Assembly: GCA_963843805.1 (NCBI GenBank)
Contig: CAWJLY010000009.1
Coordinates: 992,001 to 1,056,000 of the forward strand
Length of the DNA: 64,000 nt
Reading direction: 5' to 3'
Source: Ideonella_A sp963843805
GTDB taxonomy: Bacteria; Pseudomonadota; Gammaproteobacteria; Burkholderiales; Burkholderiaceae_C
A program made the position numbers and the translations under genes. The first letter of the stretch is position 1, and every line of letters starts with the position of its first letter. The notes beneath the pieces were generated by a model that worked only from the letters and a program-made list of their open reading frames with translations, did not search any database and was not told the DNA's origin. Below are positions 56,488 to 64,000 of this stretch, piece after piece.

Positions 56488-57049
56488 ATGCGCGGAAAAA
56501 AATTCGATCCTCGGCACCTCGATATCAGGGCATTTGCCGACCGCTCGGCTTCGCTGGAGGGCGTGACCCCGGTGCGACAGTTCAAGCGACTGAACGCCAG
56601 TACACATCCGGATGCTCCAGCTTCGGCCGACGACTCGGCAAGCTGGCGTGTCGCGGGCGAGGTTCGTGCCGTGCGTGGGGCCCCTGCGCAGCCCGGTCTG
56701 CACCTGGATGCCGATGTGCTTGTGCACCTGACCTGCCAGCGCTGCCTGCAAGCGGTGACGACGCCCTTGCACGTCGATGCCGACTTCATATTCGTACCGG
56801 ATGAAGCCACCGCGGCGGAGCAGGACGTCGATTCCGAGGCGGATATCCTGGTCGAGTCGCGATCCTTCAATCTGCTTGCGCTGATCGAGGACGAGCTGCT
56901 GTTGGCACTGCCTTTGGTACCCCGGCATGATGGCGCAATGCCCGCAGCCGCTGCGGCCGCCCGCCGACTCGGAGGTGAGCGAATCCGCCGCACAGGACAA
57001 TCCGTTTGCCGCGTTGGCAGGTATCAAGCTGCGCAAGACGACCGACTGA
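56488..57049 (+). CDS. yceD: YceD family protein (DUF177), one frameshift
   Basis: About 187 residues. The metal-like pair in LTCQRCLQAV and the stretch ILVESRSFNLLALIEDELLL, ending LPLVPRH, are DUF177 hallmarks. One extra A near 56938 breaks the frame; the corrected end reads CPQPL, then DNPFAALAGIKLRKTTD, the usual conserved tail. YceD always precedes rpmF in many bacteria and is linked with 23S rRNA; its molecular role is not settled. It starts the yceD-rpmF-plsX-fab run. Confidence 0.9.
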
Positions 57050-57080
57050 CCTCTGGGCTGCCCCCGATCACCGCGCATGC

Positions 57081-57086
57081 TAGAAT
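57081..57086 (+). promoter_or_regulatory. Possible -10 box of rpmF (TAGAAT)
   Basis: GCTAGAATCGC lies 95 bases before the rpmF ATG in the 131-base gap after yceD. No good -35 is visible. Confidence 0.35.
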
Positions 57087-57180
57087 CGCAGGCTTTTCAG
57101 AGCGCGCCTACGCCTTTTCTGGCGGAGATGCGCGCCGTGTGCCTGGGCGATGAAGCCTCTGGCCGCATCAGGAGAATCTA

Positions 57181-57363
57181 ATGGCCGTTCAACAGAACAA
57201 GAAATCCCCATCCAAGCGCGGCATGCACCGCTCGCACAATGCCGTGGCGGCGCCCGGCACCGCAATCGAGCCGACCACCGGCGAGGTGCATTTGCGTCAC
57301 CACATCAGCCCGACCGGGTTCTATCGCGGGCGCAAGGTCCTCAAGAGCAAGGCCGACGCCTGA
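57181..57363 (+). CDS. rpmF: 50S ribosomal protein L32
   Basis: A 60-residue basic protein beginning MAVQQNKKSPSKRGMHRSHN and containing the L32 segment HHISPTGFYRGRKVLK. The zinc-binding cysteines of some L32 proteins are absent, as usual for this group. Ribosome binding site AGGAGAA is seven bases upstream. It sits between yceD and plsX, the standard order. Confidence 0.97.
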   Translation: MAVQQNKKSPSKRGMHRSHNAVAAPGTAIEPTTGEVHLRHHISPTGFYRGRKVLKSKADA

Positions 57364-57485
57364 TCGGGCTTTCTCGGCTTCGCTGCGCCGCAAGGCCGGC
57401 GCGTGTCGCTGAGGTGGCCACTTCGATCGTCATGCGTTTGCATTCGGTGATCTGGCAATGCGCCTGGCGCGCCTTGCGTCACTGC

Positions 57486-58622
57486 ATGAGCGTGGCTTCG
57501 TTTCCTTCGGCGCATCCGCCGGTCGCTGGCAACAAGGCAGTTGTGCGGCTATCAGTCGATTGCATGGGCGGTGACCACGGGCCCGCGATCACGCTTCCAG
57601 CCTGCAAGGCGTTTCTCGACAGCCATCCCGATGCCGAATTGATCCTGGTCGGCCGCGCCGATGCCTTGGCGCCAGCACAGGGTTGGGCCCGGTGTCGGAT
57701 CGTCGTTGCCGCCGATGTCGTGGAGTCGGACGACCCGATCGAGACTGCACTGCGACGCAAGAAGGATTCTTCGCTGCGGGTGGCCATCATGCAGGTTCGT
57801 GCCACGGATGGCGAGCCTTCTGCTGCCGACGCCTGTGTGTCCGCCGGCAACACCGGTGCGCTGATGGCGCTGGCCCGTTATCTGCTGAAAACGCTGGACG
57901 GTATCGATCGCCCGGCGATCGCCACGGTCTTGCCGAATGTGCGCGATCGCTTCACCACCGTGCTCGATCTGGGTGCCAATGTCGATTGCAGCGCGGAGCA
58001 TCTGCTTCAATTCGCGGTCATGGGCAGCGCACTGGTATCGGCGGTCGAAGGCTGCGAAGCGCCCAGTGTCGGCTTGCTCAATATCGGGGAAGAGGCCATC
58101 AAGGGCAGCGAGACCATCAAACACGCCGGCGAACTGTTGCGCGCAGCAGCCGAGCGCGGCCATCTGAATTTTTTTGGCAATGTCGAAGGCAACGACATCT
58201 TCAAGGGAACGACCGATATCGTCGTCTGCGATGGCTTTGTCGGCAACGTCGCATTGAAGACCTCCGAGGGCCTGGCTGCCATGTTGTCGGATTTCATCAA
58301 GCAGGAATTCACCCGCAATCTGTACTCCAGGCTGGCTGCGCTGGTGGCGTTGCCGGTGCTCAGGCATTTCAAGTCACGCGTCGACCATCGCCGCTACAAC
58401 GGCGCTGCGTTGCTGGGCCTGCGCGGCCTGGTGTTCAAGAGCCATGGTTCTGCCGATGCGTTTGCATTCGAGCACGCGCTCAATCGCGCTTATGATGCAG
58501 CGAAACATCAGTTGCTCGACAGGGTTCACGACCGCATCCGCGACATTCTGATGGCCATGCCCGAGACCGCCGGTCAGCCGCGCGACGACGCCGTCGCCAC
58601 TGCGGCTCAACCGGCCGCTTGA
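57486..58622 (+). CDS. plsX: Phosphate acyltransferase PlsX
   Basis: PlsX makes acyl-phosphate from acyl-ACP for phospholipid synthesis. The N-terminus RLSVDCMGGDHGPAITLPA is diagnostic; ADACVSAGNTGALMALARY, LLNIGEEAIKGSETIKHAGE, NFFGNVEGNDIFKGTTDIVV and CDGFVGNVALKTSEGLA follow. The frame is open far upstream. ATG at 57486 gives 378 residues; a GTG at 57543 directly before RLSVDCMGG would give 359 and is equally possible. The frame is intact. It is followed by fabH after 20 bases. Confidence 0.94.
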   Translation: MSVASFPSAHPPVAGNKAVVRLSVDCMGGDHGPAITLPACKAFLDSHPDAELILVGRADALAPAQGWARCRIVVAADVVESDDPIETALRRKKDSSLRVAIMQVRATDGEPSAADACVSAGNTGALMALARYLLKTLDGIDRPAIATVLPNVRDRFTTVLDLGANVDCSAEHLLQFAVMGSALVSAVEGCEAPSVGLLNIGEEAIKGSETIKHAGELLRAAAERGHLNFFGNVEGNDIFKGTTDIVVCDGFVGNVALKTSEGLAAMLSDFIKQEFTRNLYSRLAALVALPVLRHFKSRVDHRRYNGAALLGLRGLVFKSHGSADAFAFEHALNRAYDAAKHQLLDRVHDRIRDILMAMPETAGQPRDDAVATAAQPAA

Positions 58623-58642
58623 ACGAGAACCAACGATCAGTC

Positions 58643-59618
58643 ATGGGTTTTGCACGCATCACCGGAACGGGCAGTGTCTTGCCCGGCGAGCGCCTGAGCA
58701 ATCAGCAGTTGGCCGATCGTCTGGCGGCCAGCGGCGTCGAAACCTCCGACGAGTGGATCGTCGAGCGCACCGGAATCCGTGCCCGGCATTTCGCGCTGGC
58801 CGATCAGCAGGCAAGCGACCTGGCCTGTACCGCAGCCCGGCATGCGCTGGAAGCGGCCGGCCGCAAACCGGCAGATATCGATCTGATCATTGTCGCTACC
58901 TCGACGCCGGATATGGTTTTTCCGTCGACCGCGTGCATCGTGCAGCGCAAGCTGGGCATTCACGGCTGCCCGGCCTTCGATGTTCAGGCCGTCTGTTCGG
59001 GTTTCGTCTACGCACTCGGTGTTGCCGATTCGATGATTCGCACCGGCATGGCGCAGCGTGCGCTTGGTGATCGGCACCGAAGTATTTTCGAGAATTCTCG
59101 ATTTCAGCGACCGCACGACCTGTGTGCTGTTTGGTGATGGTGCCGGCGCCGTGGTCCTCGAGGCCAGTGACGTGCCCGGCATCCTGGCAACCGAGCTGCA
59201 TGCCGACGGCCGCCATGCCGACATTCTCTGCACGCCTGGTACGGTGGCGGGTGGTCAGGTGGTGGGCAGTCCGCTGCTCAAGATGGACGGCCCGGCGGTT
59301 TTCAAGATGGCTGTCGGTGTGCTCGAAAGCGTGGCGCGTTCGGTACTGGACAAGGCCGGCAAGTCGTCCGACGACATCGACTGGTTGATTCCGCACCAGG
59401 CCAACATCCGGATCATGCACAGCACGGCAAAAAAACTGCACGTGCCGCTCGACAAGTTGATCGTGACGCTCGACGAGCACGGCAACACATCGGCTGCGTC
59501 GATTCCGCTGGCGCTCGACGCCGCGGTGCGAACCGGCAAGGTCAAACGCGGTGATACGGTGATGCTGGAAGGTGTCGGTGGTGGTTTTACCTGGGGTGCG
59601 GTGTTGCTCGATTTTTGA
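58643..59618 (+). CDS. fabH: 3-oxoacyl-ACP synthase III FabH (one frameshift)
   Basis: FabH starts fatty acid synthesis by condensing acetyl-CoA with malonyl-ACP. About 325 residues: ITGTGSVLPGERLSNQQLA, TSDEWIVERTGIRARHFA, the active-site Cys in AFDVQAVCSGFVYAL, His in DWLIPHQANIRIM and Asn in DEHGNTSAASIPLAL. Near 59060 one extra base breaks the frame between MAQRA and LVIGTEVFSRILDF. ATG at 58643 is chosen as the family start; the frame opens 24 bases earlier at the plsX stop. Second gene of the plsX-fabHDG run. Confidence 0.95.
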
Positions 59619-59674
59619 GTGGCCGCCGACCGTCGCCTTGCGTCACTCACGGTGCGCGAAATAAAGAGAGGGTG

Positions 59675-60613
59675 ATGACCGATTTCGCATTCGTTTTTCC
59701 CGGACAGGGCTCACAGGCGGTTGGCATGCTCGACGCCTGGTCTGGGCATCCCGCAGTTGAACAAACCCTGGCCGAAGCATCCGACGCGCTCGGGGAAGAT
59801 GTCGCCGCCTTGATTCACTCCGGATCGAAGGAGGCGCTCGATCTGACGACCAATACGCAGCCAGTGATGTTGACAGCCGGGATCGCCTGTTACCGGGCCT
59901 GGCTGGCCGAGACGGGCCTGCGTCCGTCGGTGGTTGCCGGTCATTCGCTGGGGGAGTACAGCGCGCTGGTTGCTGCAGAAGCCTTGTCTTTGGCTGATGC
60001 CCTGCCACTGGTTCGCTTTCGTGCGCAGGCGATGCAGGAAGCCGTGCCGGTGGGTGTCGGTGCGATGGCTGCTGTGCTGGGCCTCGATGCCGAGACGGTT
60101 CGCCTGGCCTGCGCCGACGCGATGCGGATCAGTGGTGAAGTGGTCGAGGCAGCCAATTTCAACGACCCCAAGCAGACGGTGATTTCCGGCAGCAAGGCCG
60201 CAGTTGCCGCAGCGTGTGAACTGGTCAAGACGCGCGGCGCCAAGCGTGCGCTGCCGCTGCCGGTTTCGGCTCCGTTCCATTCGAGCCTGATGCGCCCGGC
60301 CGCCGAACGCTTGCGCGAACGTCTTGCCGGGCTTTCGTTGCGGACTCCGAAAATCGAATTGATCAACAACATCGATGTGGCTGCGCCGAACGATGTCGAT
60401 GCCATCCGCGATGCGCTGTACCGCCAGGCCTACGGGGCAGTTCGCTGGGTCGAGGTGGTGCAGGCGATCCGCAGCCGCGGCGTCGGCGTGGTGCTGGAAT
60501 GTGGCCCGGGCAAGGTGTTGTCCGGTACCGTCAAACGCATCGACGCATCGATCAGTTCGACCTGCATTCTCGACCCGGTCACGCTGGCCGAGGCGCGGGC
60601 GTTGCTGGCCTGA
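59675..60613 (+). CDS. fabD: Malonyl-CoA:ACP transacylase
   Basis: FabD loads malonate on ACP. 312 residues, starting MTDFAFVFPGQGSQAVGML. The nucleophile is in VVAGHSLGEYSALVAAEAL, the catalytic His in LPVSAPFHSSLMRPA, and VVEAANFNDPKQTVISG is typical. AGAGAGGG lies six bases before the ATG at 59675. The frame is intact. Between fabH (56 bases) and fabG (39 bases). Confidence 0.96.
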   Translation: MTDFAFVFPGQGSQAVGMLDAWSGHPAVEQTLAEASDALGEDVAALIHSGSKEALDLTTNTQPVMLTAGIACYRAWLAETGLRPSVVAGHSLGEYSALVAAEALSLADALPLVRFRAQAMQEAVPVGVGAMAAVLGLDAETVRLACADAMRISGEVVEAANFNDPKQTVISGSKAAVAAACELVKTRGAKRALPLPVSAPFHSSLMRPAAERLRERLAGLSLRTPKIELINNIDVAAPNDVDAIRDALYRQAYGAVRWVEVVQAIRSRGVGVVLECGPGKVLSGTVKRIDASISSTCILDPVTLAEARALLA

Positions 60614-60652
60614 CTTGTCGGCAAAAACTAACCGCCTGGAACAAGCTTCGAC

Positions 60653-61409
60653 ATGAATGACATGACGTTTGCGGGACAGATTGCGCTGGTGACCGGCGCA
60701 TCGCGCGGCATCGGCCGGGCAATCGCAATGCAGCTGCAAAGCCAGGGGCTGACCGTCATCGGCACCGCAACCAGCGACTGCCGGAGCGCAGGCGATCAGC
60801 GACGCCTTGCAGGCCGCAGGCGGCGGTGCCAGCAGAGGTCTGTGCCTGGACGTCACCGATGGTGCCGCAGTCGATTCGGCAATCGAACACATCATCAAGG
60901 CCGACGGCGCCCTGCATGTACTGGTGAACAATGCCGGAATCACCCGCGACACGCTGTCGATGCGGATGAAGGACGACGACTGGGACGCCGTGCTCGACAC
61001 CAACTTGAAGGCGGTATTCCGCACCAGCCGCGCGGCAACCCGCCCGATGATGAAGCAGCGTTATGGGCGCATCGTCAACATCACCTCGGTGGTCGGTGCC
61101 AGCGGCAATGCCGGGCAGGCAAACTATGCGGCAGCCAAGGCCGGCGTGGCCGGATTGACGCGATCATTGGCCCGCGAACTGGGCAGCCGCGGCATCACGG
61201 TCAATTGCGTGGCGCCCGGTTTTATCGATACCGACATGACGCGCGCCTTGTCCGAAGCCCAGACTGCCGCGCTGAAGGCGCAGATCCCGGTCGGCCGACT
61301 CGGCGAAGCCGTCGAGATTGCCTACGCGGTGGCTTTTCTTGCCTCGCCGCAGGCCGCTTACATCACCGGATCCGAGTTGCATGTCAATGGTGGCATGTTC
61401 ATGAATTGA
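60653..61409 (+). CDS. fabG: 3-oxoacyl-ACP reductase FabG (one frameshift)
   Basis: FabG reduces 3-oxoacyl-ACP with NADPH. About 251 residues: IALVTGASRGIGRAIAMQL, VLVNNAGITRDTLSMRMKD, VNITSVVGASGNAGQANYAA and AKAGVAGLTRSLAREL, with the Ser-Tyr-Lys triad, then CVAPGFIDTDMT and GSELHVNGGMFMN. A frame break near 60780 separates VIGTATSD from AGAQAISDALQAAGG. It is followed by a hairpin and acpP. Confidence 0.95.
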
Positions 61410-61441
61410 ATTTTCCGGATTTGCCCGGCCGGAAGCCGCAA

Positions 61442-61468
61442 CACCCGGTCGTCTGAGCAGACCGGGTG
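61442..61468 (+). terminator. Hairpin between fabG and acpP, possible terminator or attenuator
   Basis: CACCCGGTC (61442-61450) and GACCGGGTG (61460-61468) form a perfect 9-bp stem with a 9-base loop. Only a weak T-run (CTGCCTTT) follows. It precedes the acpP -10 box and may separate the fab transcript from a strong acpP transcript. Confidence 0.55.
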
Positions 61469-61475
61469 CTGCCTT

Positions 61476-61481
61476 TAGAAT
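61476..61481 (+). promoter_or_regulatory. Possible -10 box of acpP (TAGAAT)
   Basis: TTTAGAATCCC lies 35 bases before the acpP ATG, just after the fabG-acpP hairpin. The hexamer is the same as upstream of gyrA, lapA and rpmF. Confidence 0.4.
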
Positions 61482-61516
61482 CCCGGGCTGTTTCAGACCA
61501 CACTCCAGGAGGAGTC

Positions 61517-61756
61517 ATGAGCGATATCGAATCCCGTGTCAAGAAAATCATCGCCGAGCAACTCGGCGTGCCCGAGTCGGATGTGTCGAACGAGAAAGCC
61601 TTCGTGGCCGATCTGGGCGCCGATTCACTTGACACCGTGGAACTGGTGATGGCCCTCGAGGACGAGTTCGGCATCGAGATCCCCGATGAGGAAGCCGAAA
61701 AGATCACCACCGTGCAACTGGCCATCGACTACGCGTTGAAGAACCAGAAGGCCTGA
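61517..61756 (+). CDS. acpP: Acyl carrier protein
   Basis: 79 residues, strongly acidic. The phosphopantetheine Ser is in DLGADSLDTVELVMALED, after the opening MSDIESRVKKIIAEQLGV. AGGAGGAG, the strongest ribosome binding site of the region, lies five bases before the ATG, as expected for a very abundant protein. The stop overlaps an ATG (TGATG) in the fabF frame, but fabF probably begins later. Confidence 0.97.
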   Translation: MSDIESRVKKIIAEQLGVPESDVSNEKAFVADLGADSLDTVELVMALEDEFGIEIPDEEAEKITTVQLAIDYALKNQKA

Positions 61757-61785
61757 TGGACTGTTCGCAACAGCGGAGCTATCGA

Positions 61786-63030
61786 ATGAGCCGCAGACGT
61801 GTCGTGGTCACCGGGCTCGGCTTGATCAGCCCGGTGGGCAATTCGGTTGCCGAAGGGTGGGCGGCCGTCACTGCGGGGCGCAGCGGCATTGCCGATGTCA
61901 CCAAGTTCGATGCCACTGGTTTTGCCTGCCGTTTTGCCGGCGAGGTCAAGGGCTTCAGGATCGAGGATTACATCCCGTCCAAGGAAGCCCGTCACATGGA
62001 TACCTTCATCCATTACGGACTCGCGGCATCGATTCAGGCAGTTCGTGACGCCGGTTTGCCGATCAACGGCGCGTTGAGCGAAGAACAGGCCGAGCGCATC
62101 GGCTGCCTGGTCGGCTCGGGAATCGGCGGCTTGCCGCTGATCGAAGATACCCATGGCGAGTTGATGGCCAAGGGCCCGCGGCGGATCACGCCGTTTTTCG
62201 TTCCGGCCTCGATCATCAACATGATCTCGGGGCACGTCTCGATCCATTTCGGCTTTCAAGGCCCGAATCTCGCCATCGTCACCGCCTGCACCACGGGGCT
62301 GCATTGCATCGGTGAAGCCGGACGGATGATCGAGTATGGTGATGCCGACGTGATGGTTGCCGGCGGTGCCGAGGCGACGGTGTCTCCGCTTGGCATCGGG
62401 GGTTTTGCGGCGGCGCGGGCCTTGTCGACCCGCAACGACGATCCGGCCACAGCGTCTCGTCCATGGGACAAGGATCGTGACGGCTTCGTGCTTGGCGAAG
62501 GAGCCGGCGTTCTGGTACTTGAAGAGCTTGAGCACGCCAAGCGACGCGGCGCCAGAATTTATGCCGAACTGGCCGGCTTCGGCATGGGTGCCGATGCCTT
62601 TCACATGACAGCGCCGAATGTCGACGGGCCGAAGCGGTCGATGAAGGCGGCGCTGCGCAACGCCGGGATTGCTGCCGATCAGGTGCAATATCTCAACGCG
62701 CACGGTACCTCGACCCCATTGGGCGACCTCAACGAATCCAATGCCATCAAACTGGCATTCGGCAGCGCGGCCGACAAGCTGGTTGTCAGTTCGACCAAAT
62801 CGATGACCGGACACCTGCTGGGCGGCGCTGGGGGTGTCGAATCGGTGTTCACGGTGCTTGCGCTGCACCATCAACTGGCGCCACCGACCATCAACATCGT
62901 CAACCAGGATCCCGCCTGCGACCTCGACTTCTGTGCCAACGAGGCTCGCCCGATGCAGATCGACTATGCGTTGAAGAACAACTTCGGATTCGGCGGGACC
63001 AACGGCAGCCTCGTATTCAAGCGGGCCTGA
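61786..63030 (+). CDS. fabF: 3-oxoacyl-ACP synthase II FabF
   Basis: FabF elongates acyl-ACP chains. 414 residues: MSRRRVVVTGLGLISPVGNS, the active-site Cys in LAIVTACTTGLHCIGEA, His in QYLNAHGTSTPLGDLNE and STKSMTGHLLGGAGGVES, and the end NNFGFGGTNGSLVFKRA. ATG at 61786 has GGAG seven bases upstream and begins the family sequence; the ATG at 61756 would add ten residues. The frame is intact. Confidence 0.96.
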   Translation: MSRRRVVVTGLGLISPVGNSVAEGWAAVTAGRSGIADVTKFDATGFACRFAGEVKGFRIEDYIPSKEARHMDTFIHYGLAASIQAVRDAGLPINGALSEEQAERIGCLVGSGIGGLPLIEDTHGELMAKGPRRITPFFVPASIINMISGHVSIHFGFQGPNLAIVTACTTGLHCIGEAGRMIEYGDADVMVAGGAEATVSPLGIGGFAAARALSTRNDDPATASRPWDKDRDGFVLGEGAGVLVLEELEHAKRRGARIYAELAGFGMGADAFHMTAPNVDGPKRSMKAALRNAGIAADQVQYLNAHGTSTPLGDLNESNAIKLAFGSAADKLVVSSTKSMTGHLLGGAGGVESVFTVLALHHQLAPPTINIVNQDPACDLDFCANEARPMQIDYALKNNFGFGGTNGSLVFKRA

Positions 63031-63065
63031 AGCGGCTGACGGCTTCCGGCTTTCCTCCCGCTCAC

Positions 63066-63560
63066 GTGCGCACGCTCCCTGCGATCGAACTCGACGTCCC
63101 GATCCAGTCGGCTTGGGCCTGGCTGGTCGACGGCCTGTGTCTGCTGGCATCGGCCAGCATGGCGTGCTGGTGGTGGCAGGCGGGTGACACGGTGCCGGCC
63201 GAGACCTTGCGAAACGCCTTGCTGCTGATCGGTGTGCTGGCCGTGCTGCTGGCGTCACGAGCGCGGCGCTGCGAGCCTTGCCATTTGCGCTGGGACGGCC
63301 AGCAATGGTTCGGTGGGCCTGTTCAGGGCGGGTCGATCGAATCATTGCCTGTGGGACGGCTGAGCGTCATGCTCGACCTGCAACTGGCCATGGTCTTGCG
63401 CTTCGATCCCGAATGCCCGGACCCGATGAGGTCGGCCCGCTGGTTGGTGGCGCGCCGTGGCGCGATGGCCGCAAGCTGGCACCTGCTGCGCTGCGCGGTG
63501 TTCAATCAACCGGTGCTGGGCACGGGGAACGCAGGGCACGGGGTCGAAGCCCGCCGATGA
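63066..63560 (+). CDS. Small membrane protein, YgfX/CptA-like, unknown function
   Basis: 164 residues. After IELDVPIQSAWAWLVDGL come two closely spaced membrane segments (LLASASMACWWWQ and NALLLIGVLAVLLASR), then a soluble part with CHLRWDGQQWFGG and MLDLQLAMVLRFD. This layout resembles the YgfX (CptA) family, but sequence similarity is too low to be sure by eye. It is also usual to find such a gene between fabF and rpoE in Burkholderiales. Its stop overlaps the rpoE ATG (ATGA), which implies coupling to the sigma factor. Confidence 0.6.
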   Translation: MRTLPAIELDVPIQSAWAWLVDGLCLLASASMACWWWQAGDTVPAETLRNALLLIGVLAVLLASRARRCEPCHLRWDGQQWFGGPVQGGSIESLPVGRLSVMLDLQLAMVLRFDPECPDPMRSARWLVARRGAMAASWHLLRCAVFNQPVLGTGNAGHGVEARR

Positions 63561-64000
63561 ACGCAGCCGATGCCGACCAGCAACTGATCGAACGCGTCAA
63601 GAACGGCGACGTCAAGGCTTTCGAGATGCTGGTGGTCAAATACCAGCGCCGCATCGAGCGCTTGATCGGCCGGATGGTTCGCGATGTCGATCTGGTGGCT
63701 GACATCGCACAAGAAACCTTCATTCGGGCCTATCGCGCGTTGCCGCAGTTTCGCGGCGAGAGCGCCTTTTACACCTGGCTGTATCGGATTGCAGTGAACA
63801 CGGCCAAAAAATCCCTGGTCGAACTCAAGCGCGACCCGTTGGTCACCGAGTCGGCGCGTGCATCGAGGGACGACGATGATGAAACTTCTCGCACTGAAAA
63901 CGAACTAAGTGACGGTGAGACCCCCGAGTCGGTGTTGGCAGGCAAACAAGTGGTTGCTGCCGTGAATGCCGCGGTGGAGGCCTTGTCCGATGATCTGCGC
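63557..64000 (+). CDS. rpoE: RNA polymerase sigma factor RpoE (ECF), cut by the window end
   Basis: The visible 148 residues are sigma region 2 and the linker. Region 2 reads QQLIERVKNGDVKAFEMLVV, then VADIAQETFIRAYRALPQFR, and FYTWLYRIAVNTAKKSL, the RpoE/AlgU signature of the envelope-stress sigma factor. A charged linker follows (RASRDDDDETSRTE) and region 4 begins at AVEALSDDLR. ATG overlaps the stop of the preceding membrane-protein gene. The anti-sigma genes (rseA, rseB, mucD-like) would be expected beyond the window. Confidence 0.93.
   Translation, partial: MNAADADQQLIERVKNGDVKAFEMLVVKYQRRIERLIGRMVRDVDLVADIAQETFIRAYRALPQFRGESAFYTWLYRIAVNTAKKSLVELKRDPLVTESARASRDDDDETSRTENELSDGETPESVLAGKQVVAAVNAAVEALSDDLR

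Noticed and set aside
61729..63345. A 538-codon open frame on the minus strand opposite fabF
   Set aside because: Shadow of fabF; translation is arginine-rich and matches nothing.
1..64000. tRNA, rRNA, insertion sequences, prophage genes, CRISPR arrays and toxin-antitoxin or defence systems
   Set aside because: Looked for along the window and none could be supported from sequence features or protein motifs.

Overview
This window is GC-rich and densely coded, and it carries no tRNA, rRNA, CRISPR array, insertion sequence or prophage that I could find. Gene content and order point to a betaproteobacterium of the order Burkholderiales, probably near Comamonadaceae. The main clues are a fused AroA-Cmk protein, the pheA-tyrA-aroA/cmk-rpsA-ihfB-lapA-lapB-hldE-hldD order, the yceD-rpmF-plsX-fabHDG-acpP-fabF-rpoE order, a GyrA with Gln at position 83, and an OmpA-like porin of the Burkholderiales type. 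The taxonomic placement is an inference from these families, not from a search.

Layout. 1-5.1 kb: ergothioneine gene egtB (cut by the window edge), the tRNA hydroxylation gene trhO, and, divergently, dnaE. 5.2-7.3 kb: a His/Lys-rich secreted protein, a patatin-like lipase and a ComEA-like protein. 7.4-20.7 kb, all minus strand: LPS heptose genes (hldD, hldE kinase), LPS regulators lapB and lapA, ihfB, rpsA, aromatic amino acid genes (aroA-cmk, tyrA, pheA), a DUF2059 protein and gyrA. 20.9-24.9 kb: ompA, glutathione reductase and two poorly known proteins. 24.9-28.0 kb: a large multi-PAS hybrid histidine kinase. 28.2-35.9 kb: small accessory genes (cold shock protein, cupin, S4 protein, 2OG-Fe dioxygenase, S9 peptidase, SDR, pseudouridine synthase, DUF456, Tim44-like). 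36-42 kb: GMC oxidoreductase, ABC exporter, TonB receptor. 42.3-45.7 kb: a cyclic-nucleotide-binding protein followed by a tightly coupled ParA / lipid kinase / metallophosphoesterase set. 45.8-49.9 kb: GNAT, DUF808, M23 peptidase, small proteins and a lone ureD. 49.9-53.4 kb: the dTDP-L-rhamnose operon rfbBDAC. 53.5-56.4 kb: rhlE, a SAM methyltransferase and maf. 56.5-64 kb: the fatty acid cluster ending in rpoE (cut by the window edge).

The genes fit a housekeeping core with an envelope theme: LPS heptose, rhamnose, phospholipid/fatty acid synthesis, OmpA, lipase and envelope stress sigma factor. No stretch longer than about 300 bases lacks a gene.

A dominant technical feature is the large number of single-base frameshifts, mostly one extra base, including in genes that should be essential (dnaE, fabH, fabG). 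They are dense at 1-5, 26.5-28, 36-38, 40-42 and 47-51.5 kb and nearly absent at 11-26 and 29-36 kb. I treat them as probable assembly errors and annotate such genes across their full extent. The most interesting biological observations are a recurring arrangement of a -10 box placed 5-6 bases before a start codon without a ribosome binding site (probable leaderless transcripts), a hybrid histidine kinase whose N-box has lost its asparagines, the ParA-lipid kinase-phosphoesterase set, the S4/2OG dioxygenase pair, and an orphan ureD butted against rfbC.
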